From NCBI RefSeq assembly GCF_002865605.1, contig NZ_CP025583.1, positions 414,501 to 478,500 of the forward strand: a DNA stretch of 64,000 bases, given 5' to 3'. Origin of the DNA: Paracoccus jeotgali. Its GTDB lineage: Bacteria; Pseudomonadota; Alphaproteobacteria; Rhodobacterales; Rhodobacteraceae. A program made the translations under genes and the position numbers. Shown one piece after another: positions 46,500 through 55,203 of this stretch; the stretch's first letter is position 1, and each line of letters begins with the position of its first letter. The notes under the pieces are model-generated. The model did no database searches. It was not told the DNA's origin and saw only the letters and a list, made by a program, of their open reading frames with translations.

Positions 46500-47429
46500 G
46501 TGCACATCCACCATGACTGGACGGGGCTGCCGGCATCCGCCTGCGGGACCACCGTGGCGATGGGCAATTTCGACGGCGTCCACAAGGGCCACCGCGCCGT
46601 GATCGACTGCGCGCGCAAGGCAATGGACGCGCCCCTTGGCGTCATCACCTTCGAGCCGCACCCGCGCGAGTTCTTCGCCCCCGACGCACCACCCTTTCGC
46701 CTGATGAACCCGCAGGCCCGCGCCAATCGCCTGCGACGGCTGGGGGTCGAGCATCTGTTCGAACTTCCCTTCGGCCCGGTCATGGCCGGTCTGACGCCCG
46801 AGGGTTTTGCCCGCGAGGTGCTGCGCGACGGGCTGGGGGTGGCGCATGTCTGCGTCGGGCAGGATTTCCGGTTCGGCAAGGACCGGGCCGGCGACGCGGC
46901 CATGCTGTCGGCGCTGGGCAGCACCTTCGGCTTTGGCGTGACCATCGCGCCGCTGGTGGGGACCGACGGGCGCGAGTTCTCGTCGACCGCCATCCGGCAG
47001 GCGCTGACCGAGGGCCGCACCCGCGATGCCGAGCAGATGCTGGGCCACTGGCACCGGATCGAAGGCGAGGTGCAGCACGGCGCCAAGCGCGGCCGCGAGC
47101 TGGGCTATCCCACCGCCAACATGTCCGTCGCCGGGCTGCATCTGCCGCGGCTGGGCGTCTATGCGGTGATCGCGGATGTCCTCGACGGCCCGCACAAGGG
47201 CAGTTGGCCGGGCGTCGCCAGCCTTGGCGTCAGGCCGATGTTCGGGGAAAACCAGCCCAACCTCGAAACCCACCTGTTCGATTTCGACGGCGATCTGTAT
47301 GGCAGTCACCTGTCGGTCGCGCTGATCGAGTTCCTGCGCCCGGAAGCGCATTTTGACAGCGTCGGCGCGCTGGTCACGCAGATGGATCGGGACAGCGCGC
47401 AGGCCCGCGCGATCCTGTCGGCGCAGTGA
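46500..47429 (+). CDS. ribF: Bifunctional riboflavin kinase/FAD synthetase
   Basis: RibF turns riboflavin into FMN and then FAD. The N-terminal adenylyltransferase has AMGNFDGVHKGHRAV, the nucleotidyltransferase HxGH-type signature, and EFSSTAIRQAL. The C-terminal kinase has RGRELGYPTANM. The start is the GTG at 46500, with AAAAGGGGG before it. The length is 309 residues. I see no FMN riboswitch in the 131-base spacer upstream. It overlaps the next gene by 1 base. Confidence 0.95.
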   Translation: MHIHHDWTGLPASACGTTVAMGNFDGVHKGHRAVIDCARKAMDAPLGVITFEPHPREFFAPDAPPFRLMNPQARANRLRRLGVEHLFELPFGPVMAGLTPEGFAREVLRDGLGVAHVCVGQDFRFGKDRAGDAAMLSALGSTFGFGVTIAPLVGTDGREFSSTAIRQALTEGRTRDAEQMLGHWHRIEGEVQHGAKRGRELGYPTANMSVAGLHLPRLGVYAVIADVLDGPHKGSWPGVASLGVRPMFGENQPNLETHLFDFDGDLYGSHLSVALIEFLRPEAHFDSVGALVTQMDRDSAQARAILSAQ

Positions 47430-47869
47430 TGCGCCCGCGCTTCTGGGAACTGCCGCTGCGCGACCTGACCACCCCGGAATGGGAGGCGCTGTGCGACGGC
47501 TGCGGCAAATGCTGCCTCAACAAGCTGGAATTCGAGGATACCGACGAACTGGCCTTTACCCGCATCGCCTGCCGCTTGCTGGACGGGCAGACCTGCCGCT
47601 GCACACGCTATGAAACCCGGCACCGCTATGTGCCGGAATGCGTCACCCTGACGCCCGACAAGATCGCCTCGATCAGCTATTGGCTGCCCGCGACCTGCGC
47701 CTATCGCCTGCGCCACGAGGGCAAGCCGCTGGAGGCCTGGCACCACCTGATCTGCGGCGACCCCGAGGAAGTCCACCGCGCCGGCATCTCGATGCGCGGC
47801 CGCACCCTGTCCGAGGCCCAGATCCCCGAAGAGGATTGGGAGGACCATATCATCGAGGATCTGTCATGA
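47429..47869 (+). CDS. YcgN family cysteine-cluster protein
   Basis: This 146-residue cytoplasmic protein of the UPF0260/YkgJ-type group has a cysteine cluster CDGCGKCCLNK near residues 22-32, and further cysteines in CRLLDGQTCRC, which suggests zinc or iron-sulfur binding. Function not established. Its ATG at 47429 overlaps the ribF stop and its stop overlaps the ltaE start by 4 bases, so all three genes are translationally coupled. Confidence 0.88.
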   Translation: MRPRFWELPLRDLTTPEWEALCDGCGKCCLNKLEFEDTDELAFTRIACRLLDGQTCRCTRYETRHRYVPECVTLTPDKIASISYWLPATCAYRLRHEGKPLEAWHHLICGDPEEVHRAGISMRGRTLSEAQIPEEDWEDHIIEDLS

Positions 47870-48915
47870 ATTTCGCCTCCGACAACACCTCTGGCGTGCA
47901 TCCCGCGGTGATGGCGGCGCTGGCCGCGGCGAATGAGGGGCATGTCGCCTCCTATGGCAGCGACGCCCTGACCCGCGCGGCCGAGGATATGGTCCGCAAG
48001 GTGCTGGACGCGCCCGACGCGGCGGTCATGTTCACCGCCACCGGCACGGCGGCCAATGCGCTGTCGCTGGCGGGCATGGCCGATCCGTGGCAGCGGATTT
48101 TCTGCCACAACGAGGCGCATGTCGAGATGTCGGAATGTGGCGCGCCCGAGATGTTCACCGGCGGCGCCAAGCTGACGCTGATTGCGGCCGATGGCGGCGT
48201 GCTGGACGCCGACGCGCTGGATCACGCGGCGTCCTATTGGGCGGGCGAGGGGTTGGGCGGCGGCAAGCCGGGTGCGATCTCGATTTCCAACACGACCGAG
48301 GCGGGGCGGGTCTGGTCGCCCGATCAGGTGGCCGAAATCGGCGCCGTCGCCCGCCAGCACGGGCTGTCGCTGCATATGGACGGGGCGCGCTTTGCCAATG
48401 CGGTCGCGGCCTCGGGCGCGTCGCCGGCCGAGCTGACGCATCTGGCGGGGGTGGACCTGCTGTCCTTCGGCGGCACCAAGAACGGCGCGATGGGGGTCGA
48501 GGCGGTGGTGGCCTTTGACTCCGCGCTGGCCGAGCGGCTGGCCTATATGCGCAAGCGCAGCGGGCATCTGCTGTCCAAGCACCGCTTCCTGTCGGCGCAG
48601 TTCTATGCGCTGCTGGACGGCGGGCTGTGGCTGCAGCTTGGCGCCCATGCCAACCGCATGGCCGCGCGTCTGGCCGAAGGTCTGGCCGGGGTCGAGGGCG
48701 CCAGCCTTGTCCGCCCGGCCGAATCGAACCAGCTGTTCGTGCGGCTGTCGCCCGACGCCCATGACCGCGCGCGCGGCGCGGGCGCGGTCTATCGCGGCTG
48801 GCCCAGCCTCAGCGACGATGACGCCGATGCCGAGGGCTTTGTCGTGCGGCTGGTGTGCAGCTGGAACACGACCGAGACCGAGGTGCAGGAGCTGATCGCG
48901 GCGCTTAAAGGCTAG
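47866..48915 (+). CDS. ltaE: Low-specificity L-threonine aldolase
   Basis: This PLP enzyme splits L-threonine or L-allo-threonine to glycine and acetaldehyde. The N-terminal MNFASDNTSGVHPAVM, the HMDGARFANA motif and the PLP lysine in LLSFGGTKNGAMG near residue 205 are typical. The start at 47866 overlaps the preceding stop by 4 bases. The length is 349 residues. Confidence 0.92.
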   Translation: MNFASDNTSGVHPAVMAALAAANEGHVASYGSDALTRAAEDMVRKVLDAPDAAVMFTATGTAANALSLAGMADPWQRIFCHNEAHVEMSECGAPEMFTGGAKLTLIAADGGVLDADALDHAASYWAGEGLGGGKPGAISISNTTEAGRVWSPDQVAEIGAVARQHGLSLHMDGARFANAVAASGASPAELTHLAGVDLLSFGGTKNGAMGVEAVVAFDSALAERLAYMRKRSGHLLSKHRFLSAQFYALLDGGLWLQLGAHANRMAARLAEGLAGVEGASLVRPAESNQLFVRLSPDAHDRARGAGAVYRGWPSLSDDDADAEGFVVRLVCSWNTTETEVQELIAALKG

Positions 48916-48918
48916 CGT

Positions 48919-49704
48919 TCAGGCCCGCTCGAGATTCATCCGGGTCAGATCGGCGAAGGCAGCCGCATGGGTCAGCGGCAGCATGTGGCCGGCATCGGGA
49001 ATGGTGGCGCGGGCGACGTCGGGCAGGCGGGCGGCAAGGGCATCGGCGATCTCGTGCACGATGGGCGGCGAGTCCGCGCCCGCGATCAGCATGACCGGCG
49101 CCTCGATCTGTTCCAGCCCGCCCTCGCGCAGGATGCGGGCGCGGTCCTGCATCAGCGCCTCATTCGTGTCCACGACCATCCGCATCTGCTGGCGCAACCG
49201 CGCGGCACGCGGGCCGTCGGTCGGGATCTCGGCCCCCGGGCTGCCCCAGTCGGACAGAAAGCGCCGCAACATCCCGTCCCAGTCGCCCGACGCCTCGAAG
49301 GGCGCAAGCCGCGCGGTCTGCGCCTGTTGCGCGGGCGTGCTGGCGGCGGCGAACAGCACCGGCTCGACCAGGGTCAGGCTGCGAATGGCGTGGGGCGCGC
49401 CGACCGCGATCCGCAGCGCCACGGTCGCGCCGAAGCTGTGGCCGATCAGGTCCAACGGCCGGTCGATCAGGCTGGCGGCGTGGCGGGTGACGACGCCGTG
49501 CAGATCGTCGCCCTGCCAGTCCGGGCTGCGGCCATGGCCGGGATAGTCGAAGGCGCGCAGGTCGATCAGCCCATCCAGATGCTCGGCCAGCGGCTGAAAC
49601 AGCCCCGAGGCGCCCATCATGCAATGCAGTCCGAGCGCCGGCCGGTCCGGGTCGCCGGGGAAATGGCGGCTGGCCAGCGGCGGAAGGGTCGCGGCCTCGG
49701 TCAC
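48919..49704 (-). CDS. Alpha/beta hydrolase
   Basis: The 261-residue protein has an alpha/beta-hydrolase fold with the nucleophile in LIGHSFGATVALRIA near residue 90 and the catalytic histidine in DAGHMLPLTH near the C-terminus. The substrate is unknown. Its start overlaps the end of the isomerase gene by 4 bases, so both are likely cotranslated. It converges on ltaE, with only 3 bases between the stop codons. Confidence 0.87.
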   Translation of the reverse strand: MTEAATLPPLASRHFPGDPDRPALGLHCMMGASGLFQPLAEHLDGLIDLRAFDYPGHGRSPDWQGDDLHGVVTRHAASLIDRPLDLIGHSFGATVALRIAVGAPHAIRSLTLVEPVLFAAASTPAQQAQTARLAPFEASGDWDGMLRRFLSDWGSPGAEIPTDGPRAARLRQQMRMVVDTNEALMQDRARILREGGLEQIEAPVMLIAGADSPPIVHEIADALAARLPDVARATIPDAGHMLPLTHAAAFADLTRMNLERA

Positions 49705-50297
49705 AGGCTGGCCAAATGCGCGTCGAGGAAGTCGAGCCGGTCCTGCCCCCAGAACTTCTGCCCGGTCTCGCGCACGATATAAAAGGGCACGCCAAAGACC
49801 CCGGCCGCGACCGCGTCTTCAAGATTGCGGCCATATTGCTCGGCCCCGGTGAACAGGCCGCGATCGGCAAGGGCGGGGTCGTGCCCGGTCGCCGACAGGA
49901 TCTCGCGGATGGTGGCGTCGTCGGCGATGTCGCGCTCCTCTGCCCAGACGGCGCGCAGAAAGGCACGGACCAGCCCGGCCACGTCGCCGCCCTCGGCCTG
50001 CGCGGCGATCACGGCATAGGATGAGGGCGCCATGTTCACCGGAAAATGCGCCGGCCGCAGGGTCAGCGGCATCTCCAGATGCGCCGACCACCGCGTCAGC
50101 TCTTGCAGGCGATAGTCCTGCCGCGACTCGTGGCGCTGCGGCAGGGGCAGCCCGCCGGTGCGCCCGAACAGTTGCGGCATGTCGAGCGGGCGATAGGCGA
50201 TGGTCGCGCCGTGGCGTTCGGCGATGCGCTCCAGCCGGTCGCCCGCCAGATAGCACCACGGGCTTGCCGTCGCGAGGAAGTAATCGATCTGGGCCAT
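49701..50297 (-). CDS. 2-hydroxychromene-2-carboxylate isomerase family protein (DsbA/kappa-GST fold)
   Basis: The family acts in naphthalene-type aromatic breakdown in some bacteria and has a kappa-class glutathione transferase fold. The N-terminus is [19 protein letters not shown], with the serine at the position of the glutathione-activating residue. I chose the start at 50297 (198 residues), since the upstream open frame runs into the prs leader. The pair with the hydrolase is not in an aromatic operon, so a general detoxification role is as likely. Confidence 0.85.
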   Translation of the reverse strand: MAQIDYFLATASPWCYLAGDRLERIAERHGATIAYRPLDMPQLFGRTGGLPLPQRHESRQDYRLQELTRWSAHLEMPLTLRPAHFPVNMAPSSYAVIAAQAEGGDVAGLVRAFLRAVWAEERDIADDATIREILSATGHDPALADRGLFTGAEQYGRNLEDAVAAGVFGVPFYIVRETGQKFWGQDRLDFLDAHLASL

Positions 50298-50393
50298 TAC
50301 CGCTCTCCGGTGACGGTTGAGGTTTGCGGGCAGGCTATCCCGGTGGTAAGTCCGCTGCAATCGCCCGAATCCCGGCTGCCGAAGGATGAACCC

Positions 50394-51413
50394 ATGCCCG
50401 CGATGACCGAACCCAAGCTGATTTCCGGTAACTCGAATCGGCCCCTGGCCCATGCCATCGCCCGCCGCATGTCGATGCATCGCGGCATGAATGTGTCCCC
50501 GGTGGATGCGCGGGTCGAGCGGTTCAACGATCAGGAGATTTTCGTCGAGGTGTTCGACAACGTCCGTGGCGAGGACATGTACATCATCCAGTCGACCTCG
50601 AACCCGGCCAACGACAACCTGATGGAGTTGCTGATCATGACCGATGCGCTGCGGCGGTCATCGGCCAGCCGGATTACTGCGGTCATCCCCTATTTCGGCT
50701 ATGCCCGGCAGGACCGCCGGGCCAAGGCGCGCACGCCGATCTCGGCCAAGCTGGTGGCCAATCTGCTGACCGAGGCCGGCGTCGACCGGGTGCTGACGCT
50801 GGATCTGCACGCGACGCAAATTCAGGGTTTCTTCGACATTCCCGTCGACAACCTTTATGCCGCGCCGATCTTTGCGCTGGATATCAAGCACAATTTCAAG
50901 GGCCGGATGGATGACGTCATGGTCGTCTCGCCAGATGTCGGCGGCGTCGCCCGCGCCCGCGAGATCGCGCAGCGCATCGGCGCGCCCATGGCCATCGTCG
51001 ACAAGCGCCGCGAAAAGGCGGGCGAGATCGCCGAGATGACGGTGATCGGCGAGGTGTCGGGCAAGACCTGCATCATCGTGGACGATATCTGCGACACCGC
51101 CGGGACGCTGGTCAAAGCCGCGCAACTGCTGGTCGACCACGGCGCGACCGAGGTTCACGCCTATATCACCCATGGCGTGCTGTCCGGCCCGGCGGTCGAG
51201 CGGGTGTCGAAATCGGTGATGAAATCGCTGGTGATCACTGACTCCATCGGCCAGACCGAGGCCGTCCGCGCCTGCGACGGCATCCGCATCGTGCCCACCG
51301 CGCCGATGTTTGCGCAGGCGATCCTGAACATCTGGAACGGCACCTCGGTCAGTTCGCTGTTCGAGTTGGACACGCTGGGGCCGATCTACGAAGGGCTGTA
51401 TTCCGGCGGCTGA
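50394..51413 (+). CDS. prs: Ribose-phosphate pyrophosphokinase
   Basis: The enzyme makes PRPP from ribose 5-phosphate and ATP for nucleotide, His and Trp synthesis. Motifs are [32 protein letters not shown] and the PRPP loop [11 protein letters not shown] chose the start [10 protein letters not shown] at 50394, with AAGGA 7 bases before it. The length is 339 residues, slightly above usual. It is divergent from the isomerase gene. Confidence 0.96.
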   Translation: MPAMTEPKLISGNSNRPLAHAIARRMSMHRGMNVSPVDARVERFNDQEIFVEVFDNVRGEDMYIIQSTSNPANDNLMELLIMTDALRRSSASRITAVIPYFGYARQDRRAKARTPISAKLVANLLTEAGVDRVLTLDLHATQIQGFFDIPVDNLYAAPIFALDIKHNFKGRMDDVMVVSPDVGGVARAREIAQRIGAPMAIVDKRREKAGEIAEMTVIGEVSGKTCIIVDDICDTAGTLVKAAQLLVDHGATEVHAYITHGVLSGPAVERVSKSVMKSLVITDSIGQTEAVRACDGIRIVPTAPMFAQAILNIWNGTSVSSLFELDTLGPIYEGLYSGG

Positions 51414-51449
51414 GATCGGCGGCGCGGGCCGATCCGCGCTGGCCCGTCC

Positions 51450-51965
51450 CTATCTGCCGTCGATGCGCAGGAAATCCTGCACGCTGCCGCTTTTCGGCTG
51501 CAGATCGGCCCAGTTGTCGATCTGGAAATCCACGACCAGCGTGGCGCCGGTGGGATAGCGACCGAACTCGGGATCGTTCGGCGGATTGGCCGGCAGGCTG
51601 GCGGCGAAATCGCCGATCCCCGGATTGTGGCCGATCAGCATGACGGTAGGTTCGGTCGCCGTCCGCAGCACCTCGAGCATGATCTCGGGCGTGGCGTGAA
51701 ACAGACGCGGCTCCATCCGCAGGCGGGGCCGGACCTCGAGCGGGGCCGAGGCCACACGCTCCCACGTCTCGACGGTGCGGCGGGCGGGCGAGCAGATGAC
51801 CTCTTCCGGCTCATATCCGCGCGAGGCCATGAAATCCCCCAGCTCGATCGCCGCGCGACGGCCCCGCGCGTTCAGCGGCCGGTCAAAATCCTCAAGCTCG
51901 GGATCGTCCCATGCCGATTTGGCGTGCCGGGTCAGGATCAGGCGTCGGTATCCGGTGGGGGTCAT
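51450..51965 (-). CDS. SixA-type histidine phosphatase
   Basis: This 171-residue member of the histidine phosphatase superfamily (phosphoglycerate-mutase fold) has the catalytic motif LILTRHAKSAWDDP near residue 10 and the second histidine in LIGHNPGIGD. SixA removes phosphate from histidine phosphotransfer proteins in Escherichia coli; the substrate here is not known. It converges with prs. Confidence 0.87.
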   Translation of the reverse strand: MTPTGYRRLILTRHAKSAWDDPELEDFDRPLNARGRRAAIELGDFMASRGYEPEEVICSPARRTVETWERVASAPLEVRPRLRMEPRLFHATPEIMLEVLRTATEPTVMLIGHNPGIGDFAASLPANPPNDPEFGRYPTGATLVVDFQIDNWADLQPKSGSVQDFLRIDGR

Positions 51966-52116
51966 CTGATTTCGGCCTATTCTGTCGGGCGGGGTCGGGG
52001 GAAGCCTGCCACAGTTCCCGCGACAAGGGCAAGCGCAGTTCAGACAGCAGGCGGCGAGAAAATGCCTAGGGCATCAAGGGGCTGCGCGAGGGGCGGATGG
52101 TGACCGAACCGGCCTT

Positions 52117-53031
52117 CTACAGGCCGCTGTCGCCCTGCCGCAAACCGCGCGGCTTGACCCGCGGCGCGGTCGAGCGGATCAGGCTGCCGGCACCATGTTC
52201 GGTGAACAATTCCAGCAGGCAGGCATTGGGAACCCGCCCGTCGAGGATCACCACCGCCCGCACCCCGTCCTGCAACGCCTTCAGCGCGGTCTCGGTCTTG
52301 GGGATCATGCCGCCGGCGATGGTGCCGTCGGCGATCATGTCGCGCACCTGTTCGGGCGTCATCTGCGTCATCACCTGGCCGCTGGCATCCTTGACGCCCG
52401 AGACATCGGTCAGCAGCAGCAGCCGGTCGGCCTGCAAGGCCCCGGCGACCGCGCCCGCGGCGGTGTCGCCATTGACGTTGAAGGTCTCGTTATCGGCCAT
52501 GCCGGTGGCGACCGGCGCGATCACCGGGATCAGCCCGGCCAGATAGAGGTCGCGGATGATCTGGACGTTCATCTCGACCGGGCGGCCGACAAATCCCAGT
52601 TCCGGGTCGTCGGCCTCGCAGACGATCAGATCGTCATCCTTGCCCGAAATGCCGATGGCGCGGCCGCCGGCATCGTTGATCGCCTGCACGATGCGCTTGT
52701 TGACCAGCCCGGCCAGCACCATCTCGACCACTTCGACGGTTTCCTTGGTGGTGACGCGCTTGCCGCGGACAAACCGGCTTTCGATGCCCAACTTGCCCAG
52801 CATGTCGTTGATCATCGGGCCGCCGCCATGGACCACGACCGGATGGATGCCGACCTGCTTCATCAGCACCATGTCCGAGGCGAACTTGGCCATTTCCGCA
52901 TCGTCGCCCATCGCGTTGCCACCGAATTTGACCACCACGACGGCGCCCGAATAGCGCTGCATATAGGGCAGGGCTTCGGACAGGGTGGCGGCGGCGGTGG
53001 CAAAATCTCGGGTCATGTCCTGTTGTCTCAT
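52117..53031 (-). CDS. argB: Acetylglutamate kinase
   Basis: The enzyme phosphorylates N-acetylglutamate in arginine synthesis. Motifs are [11 protein letters not shown] near the N-terminus, [13 protein letters not shown] and the RFVRGKRVT segment. The start at 53031 has AGGGA 7 bases before it; an ATG 15 bases later is less well placed. The length is 304 residues. No other arg gene is adjacent. It lies 113 bases after the chemotaxis operon on the same strand. Confidence 0.96.
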   Translation of the reverse strand: MRQQDMTRDFATAAATLSEALPYMQRYSGAVVVVKFGGNAMGDDAEMAKFASDMVLMKQVGIHPVVVHGGGPMINDMLGKLGIESRFVRGKRVTTKETVEVVEMVLAGLVNKRIVQAINDAGGRAIGISGKDDDLIVCEADDPELGFVGRPVEMNVQIIRDLYLAGLIPVIAPVATGMADNETFNVNGDTAAGAVAGALQADRLLLLTDVSGVKDASGQVMTQMTPEQVRDMIADGTIAGGMIPKTETALKALQDGVRAVVILDGRVPNACLLELFTEHGAGSLIRSTAPRVKPRGLRQGDSGL

Positions 53032-53144
53032 CGCTGGTCCCTGAGGCGTCGGCGCAGGTTAGGCGCGGCCGCCGCCAAGGTCCAGAGCGGCTGCGACGCG
53101 GGCAGGGAGTGCGCAGAGGCGGCCGGACGGCGATCTGCCTGGTG

Positions 53145-53498
53145 TCAGAAGATTTCGTCGATCCCGCCCTCCGCCTGCGCGCCGCCACCCGATTGCAGCG
53201 TCTGGACCACCTGTCCCAGCCCCAGCCGCGCCGCGATCTGAGGCCAGTTTTGAAGGGTCTGCCCACCGACCTCTGCCGCCGCCCCGTCCAGCGCGGCCGC
53301 CACATCGCCCAGAACCTGCGTCATCCGGTCCAGCGATTGCAGCAGCACCAGATCGGGCGGATGAGGCATCGAGGCACCGCACTCCATCGCCTGCCCCAGA
53401 TGCGCCTGCAGCAGCGCCGCATCCGCCGCCGCCTGCGCGATCAGCAGCGCGGCGTTCTGCAGAAAGCGGTCCAGTGCGGGATCAGGGCCGGGCGTCAT
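53145..53498 (-). CDS. Small protein ending the chemotaxis operon; candidate CheT/CheZ-type CheY phosphatase
   Basis: I do not recognise a firm family by sequence. The 117-residue protein is mostly helical and Ala/Gln/Leu-rich. Residues 51-63 (VLLQSLDRMTQVL) contain D57-x3-Q61-V-L, the spacing of the catalytic Asp and Gln of CheZ (D-x3-Q). After a Gly-rich linker it ends in GGIDEIF, an acidic-hydrophobic tail like the CheY-binding C-terminus of CheZ. Its start overlaps the stop of the second cheY by 4 bases, so it is translationally coupled. Position corresponds to cheT at the end of the Sinorhizobium meliloti che operon. The function is inference. Confidence 0.65.
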   Translation of the reverse strand: MTPGPDPALDRFLQNAALLIAQAAADAALLQAHLGQAMECGASMPHPPDLVLLQSLDRMTQVLGDVAAALDGAAAEVGGQTLQNWPQIAARLGLGQVVQTLQSGGGAQAEGGIDEIF

Positions 53499-53881
53499 AG
53501 ACGCCCCGTCACGGCTTCGAGGCAGGATTTCAGTTCTTGCGTGCCGAAGGGCTTGCGCAGGAAATTGTTCATCCCCCAGCTTTTGCCCTGCTCGAGGATG
53601 CTCTGATCGGCCCGCCCGGTGATGAGGATGAAGCCGATGCCCTGCGTGGTGGCGCAGCCGCGCAGCTGTTTCAGCAGGTCGATTCCCGTCATGTCGGGCA
53701 TGTTATAGTCCGAGATCACCAGATGCGCGGGCCGTTGCGCCAGCGTCCGCATCGCCTCGGGCCCGCTGGCGGCCAGCTGGATCTGGCTGATGCCAATGGA
53801 TTCCAGCGACTGGACGATCAGCCCGCGGCTGGTCGACATGTCATCGACGACCAGGATCTTCAGACGGTCTTTCAGGCTCAT
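53495..53881 (-). CDS. cheY: Chemotaxis response regulator, second CheY
   Basis: This is a single-domain receiver of 128 residues. Acidic pocket D13-D14 in ILVVDDMS, phosphoacceptor D58 in VISDYNMPDMTG, the Thr of LITGR and the Lys of LRKPFG are all present. It has no output domain, as expected for CheY. It overlaps cheR upstream and the small gene downstream by 4 bases each. In related operons one CheY controls the motor and the other serves as a phosphate sink; which role this one has is not visible. Confidence 0.9.
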   Translation of the reverse strand: MSLKDRLKILVVDDMSTSRGLIVQSLESIGISQIQLAASGPEAMRTLAQRPAHLVISDYNMPDMTGIDLLKQLRGCATTQGIGFILITGRADQSILEQGKSWGMNNFLRKPFGTQELKSCLEAVTGRL

Positions 53882-54735
53882 GGGACGGCCTCACAATTCT
53901 GATCGGGCCGGCGATAGGCGGTCAGGCCCGCCGGCCGCAACAGGTGCTGCAGATCCGCCGGCACCCGTTCCGCATGACCGATCAGCAGCCACCCCCCCGG
54001 CCGCAGCTGGTCGTGGAAGCGCTGCCACAGCCTGCGCTGCGCTGGCGGGTCGAAATAGATCGAGACATTGCGGAAAAAGATCACGTCGAAGGCCGGAAGT
54101 CCCGGCCAGACGTCATGCAGGTTCAACTGCCGGAACTCGACCATCCCGCGCAGAGGTGGGGCGACGCGCCAGCGGCGCAGCGGGCCGTCGCCGCAGGCAC
54201 AGAAATGGCGGTTGATCTGCGCGGCGCTTAACCCGGTCACCTCGTCTGCGCCATAGCATCCTGAACGTGCCTTGTGCAGGACCGCCGCGTCGATGTCGCA
54301 GGCGAGGATGCGCGTCCGGCGGGCCATTGCGGCGCAATGCCCTTGCAGCGTCATGGCGATCGACCACGGCTCTGGCCCGCTGCTGCATCCCGCCGACCAG
54401 ATGTTGATCCGGCGACCGATCCGGTCCAGCCCCGGCATGATCTGTCGCGCGAGCAGGTCGAAATGATGGGCCTCGCGGAAAAACCCGGTGACATTCGTCG
54501 TCAGCAGCGAGATGAACCGGTCGCGCTCTTCCGAGGCACCCGCGATCAGGTCGAAATAAGCCGCCAGCGTCTTCAGCCCCAGCAGCCGGGCGCGGCGCTG
54601 AAAGCGAGCGCGCAGGATGTCGCCCTTGTCGGGGCCGATGACGATTCCCGAGAGGTCATGGACCATGCGCGCGATCTGGTCCGGCGCACCATCCAGACAG
54701 CAGTCGCGACAGGGGCAGGCACGGGGCGCGGTCAT
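53878..54735 (-). CDS. cheR: Chemotaxis protein methyltransferase CheR
   Basis: CheR methylates glutamates of chemoreceptors with S-adenosylmethionine. The motif NVTGFFREAHHFDLL and the SAM-binding motif WSAGCSSGPEPWSIAM are present; the latter differs from the usual GEEPYS (here GPEPWS). IFFRNVSIYFD matches the C-terminal motif. The N-terminus has a cluster of four cysteines (7, 9, 12 and 13; CPCRDCC) not typical of CheR. The length is 285 residues. It overlaps cheW and the second cheY by 4 bases each. No cheB is present nearby. Confidence 0.92.
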   Translation of the reverse strand: MTAPRACPCRDCCLDGAPDQIARMVHDLSGIVIGPDKGDILRARFQRRARLLGLKTLAAYFDLIAGASEERDRFISLLTTNVTGFFREAHHFDLLARQIMPGLDRIGRRINIWSAGCSSGPEPWSIAMTLQGHCAAMARRTRILACDIDAAVLHKARSGCYGADEVTGLSAAQINRHFCACGDGPLRRWRVAPPLRGMVEFRQLNLHDVWPGLPAFDVIFFRNVSIYFDPPAQRRLWQRFHDQLRPGGWLLIGHAERVPADLQHLLRPAGLTAYRRPDQNCEAVP

Positions 54736-55199
54736 GCCGCGGCGCCGGCGGCGGGCGGCAGAACCGCGCCCAGATCAAGGATCCGGATCAGCTTGCCCTC
54801 GATCATCAGCAGCGCTTTCAGGCAGCTGTCGCTGGGGTCGATACCGTATTCCGGCGCGGGCTGGATCTGGTCGGGCGCGGCGGTCAAAATGTCCGACACA
54901 GCGTCGACCAGCAGCCCTGCCGTCAGCTTGCCCAGACTGACCACGACGATGACCTTGTGCTCATCGGGTTCGACCGGCGGCCCGCCCAGCCGCAGGCCCA
55001 GATCGATGACCGGCAGCACCGTCCCGCGCATGTTGATGACGCCTTTCAGATGCGGCGGCGCGTGCGGCAGGGGCGTCGCGCGGGTCCAGCCGCGGATTTC
55101 CCGGACATGGGCGATGTCCAGACAATATTCCTGATCGTCGAGGCGAAAGCTCAGCACCTCGATATCCGGCTGAGAGGCGGGGTCCGACGGCGTGCTCAT
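54732..55199 (-). CDS. cheW: Chemotaxis coupling protein CheW
   Basis: CheW links receptors to CheA. The CheW fold is visible from EVLSFRLDDQEYCLDIAHV, with the conserved IRGWTRATPLPHAPPHLKGV and NMRGTVLPVIDLGLR. The length is 155 residues, and the last ~10 are Ala/Gly-rich. It lies 4 bases after cheA and overlaps cheR by 4 bases. Confidence 0.94.
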   Translation of the reverse strand: MSTPSDPASQPDIEVLSFRLDDQEYCLDIAHVREIRGWTRATPLPHAPPHLKGVINMRGTVLPVIDLGLRLGGPPVEPDEHKVIVVVSLGKLTAGLLVDAVSDILTAAPDQIQPAPEYGIDPSDSCLKALLMIEGKLIRILDLGAVLPPAAGAAA

Positions 55200-55203
55200 G
55201 CGG

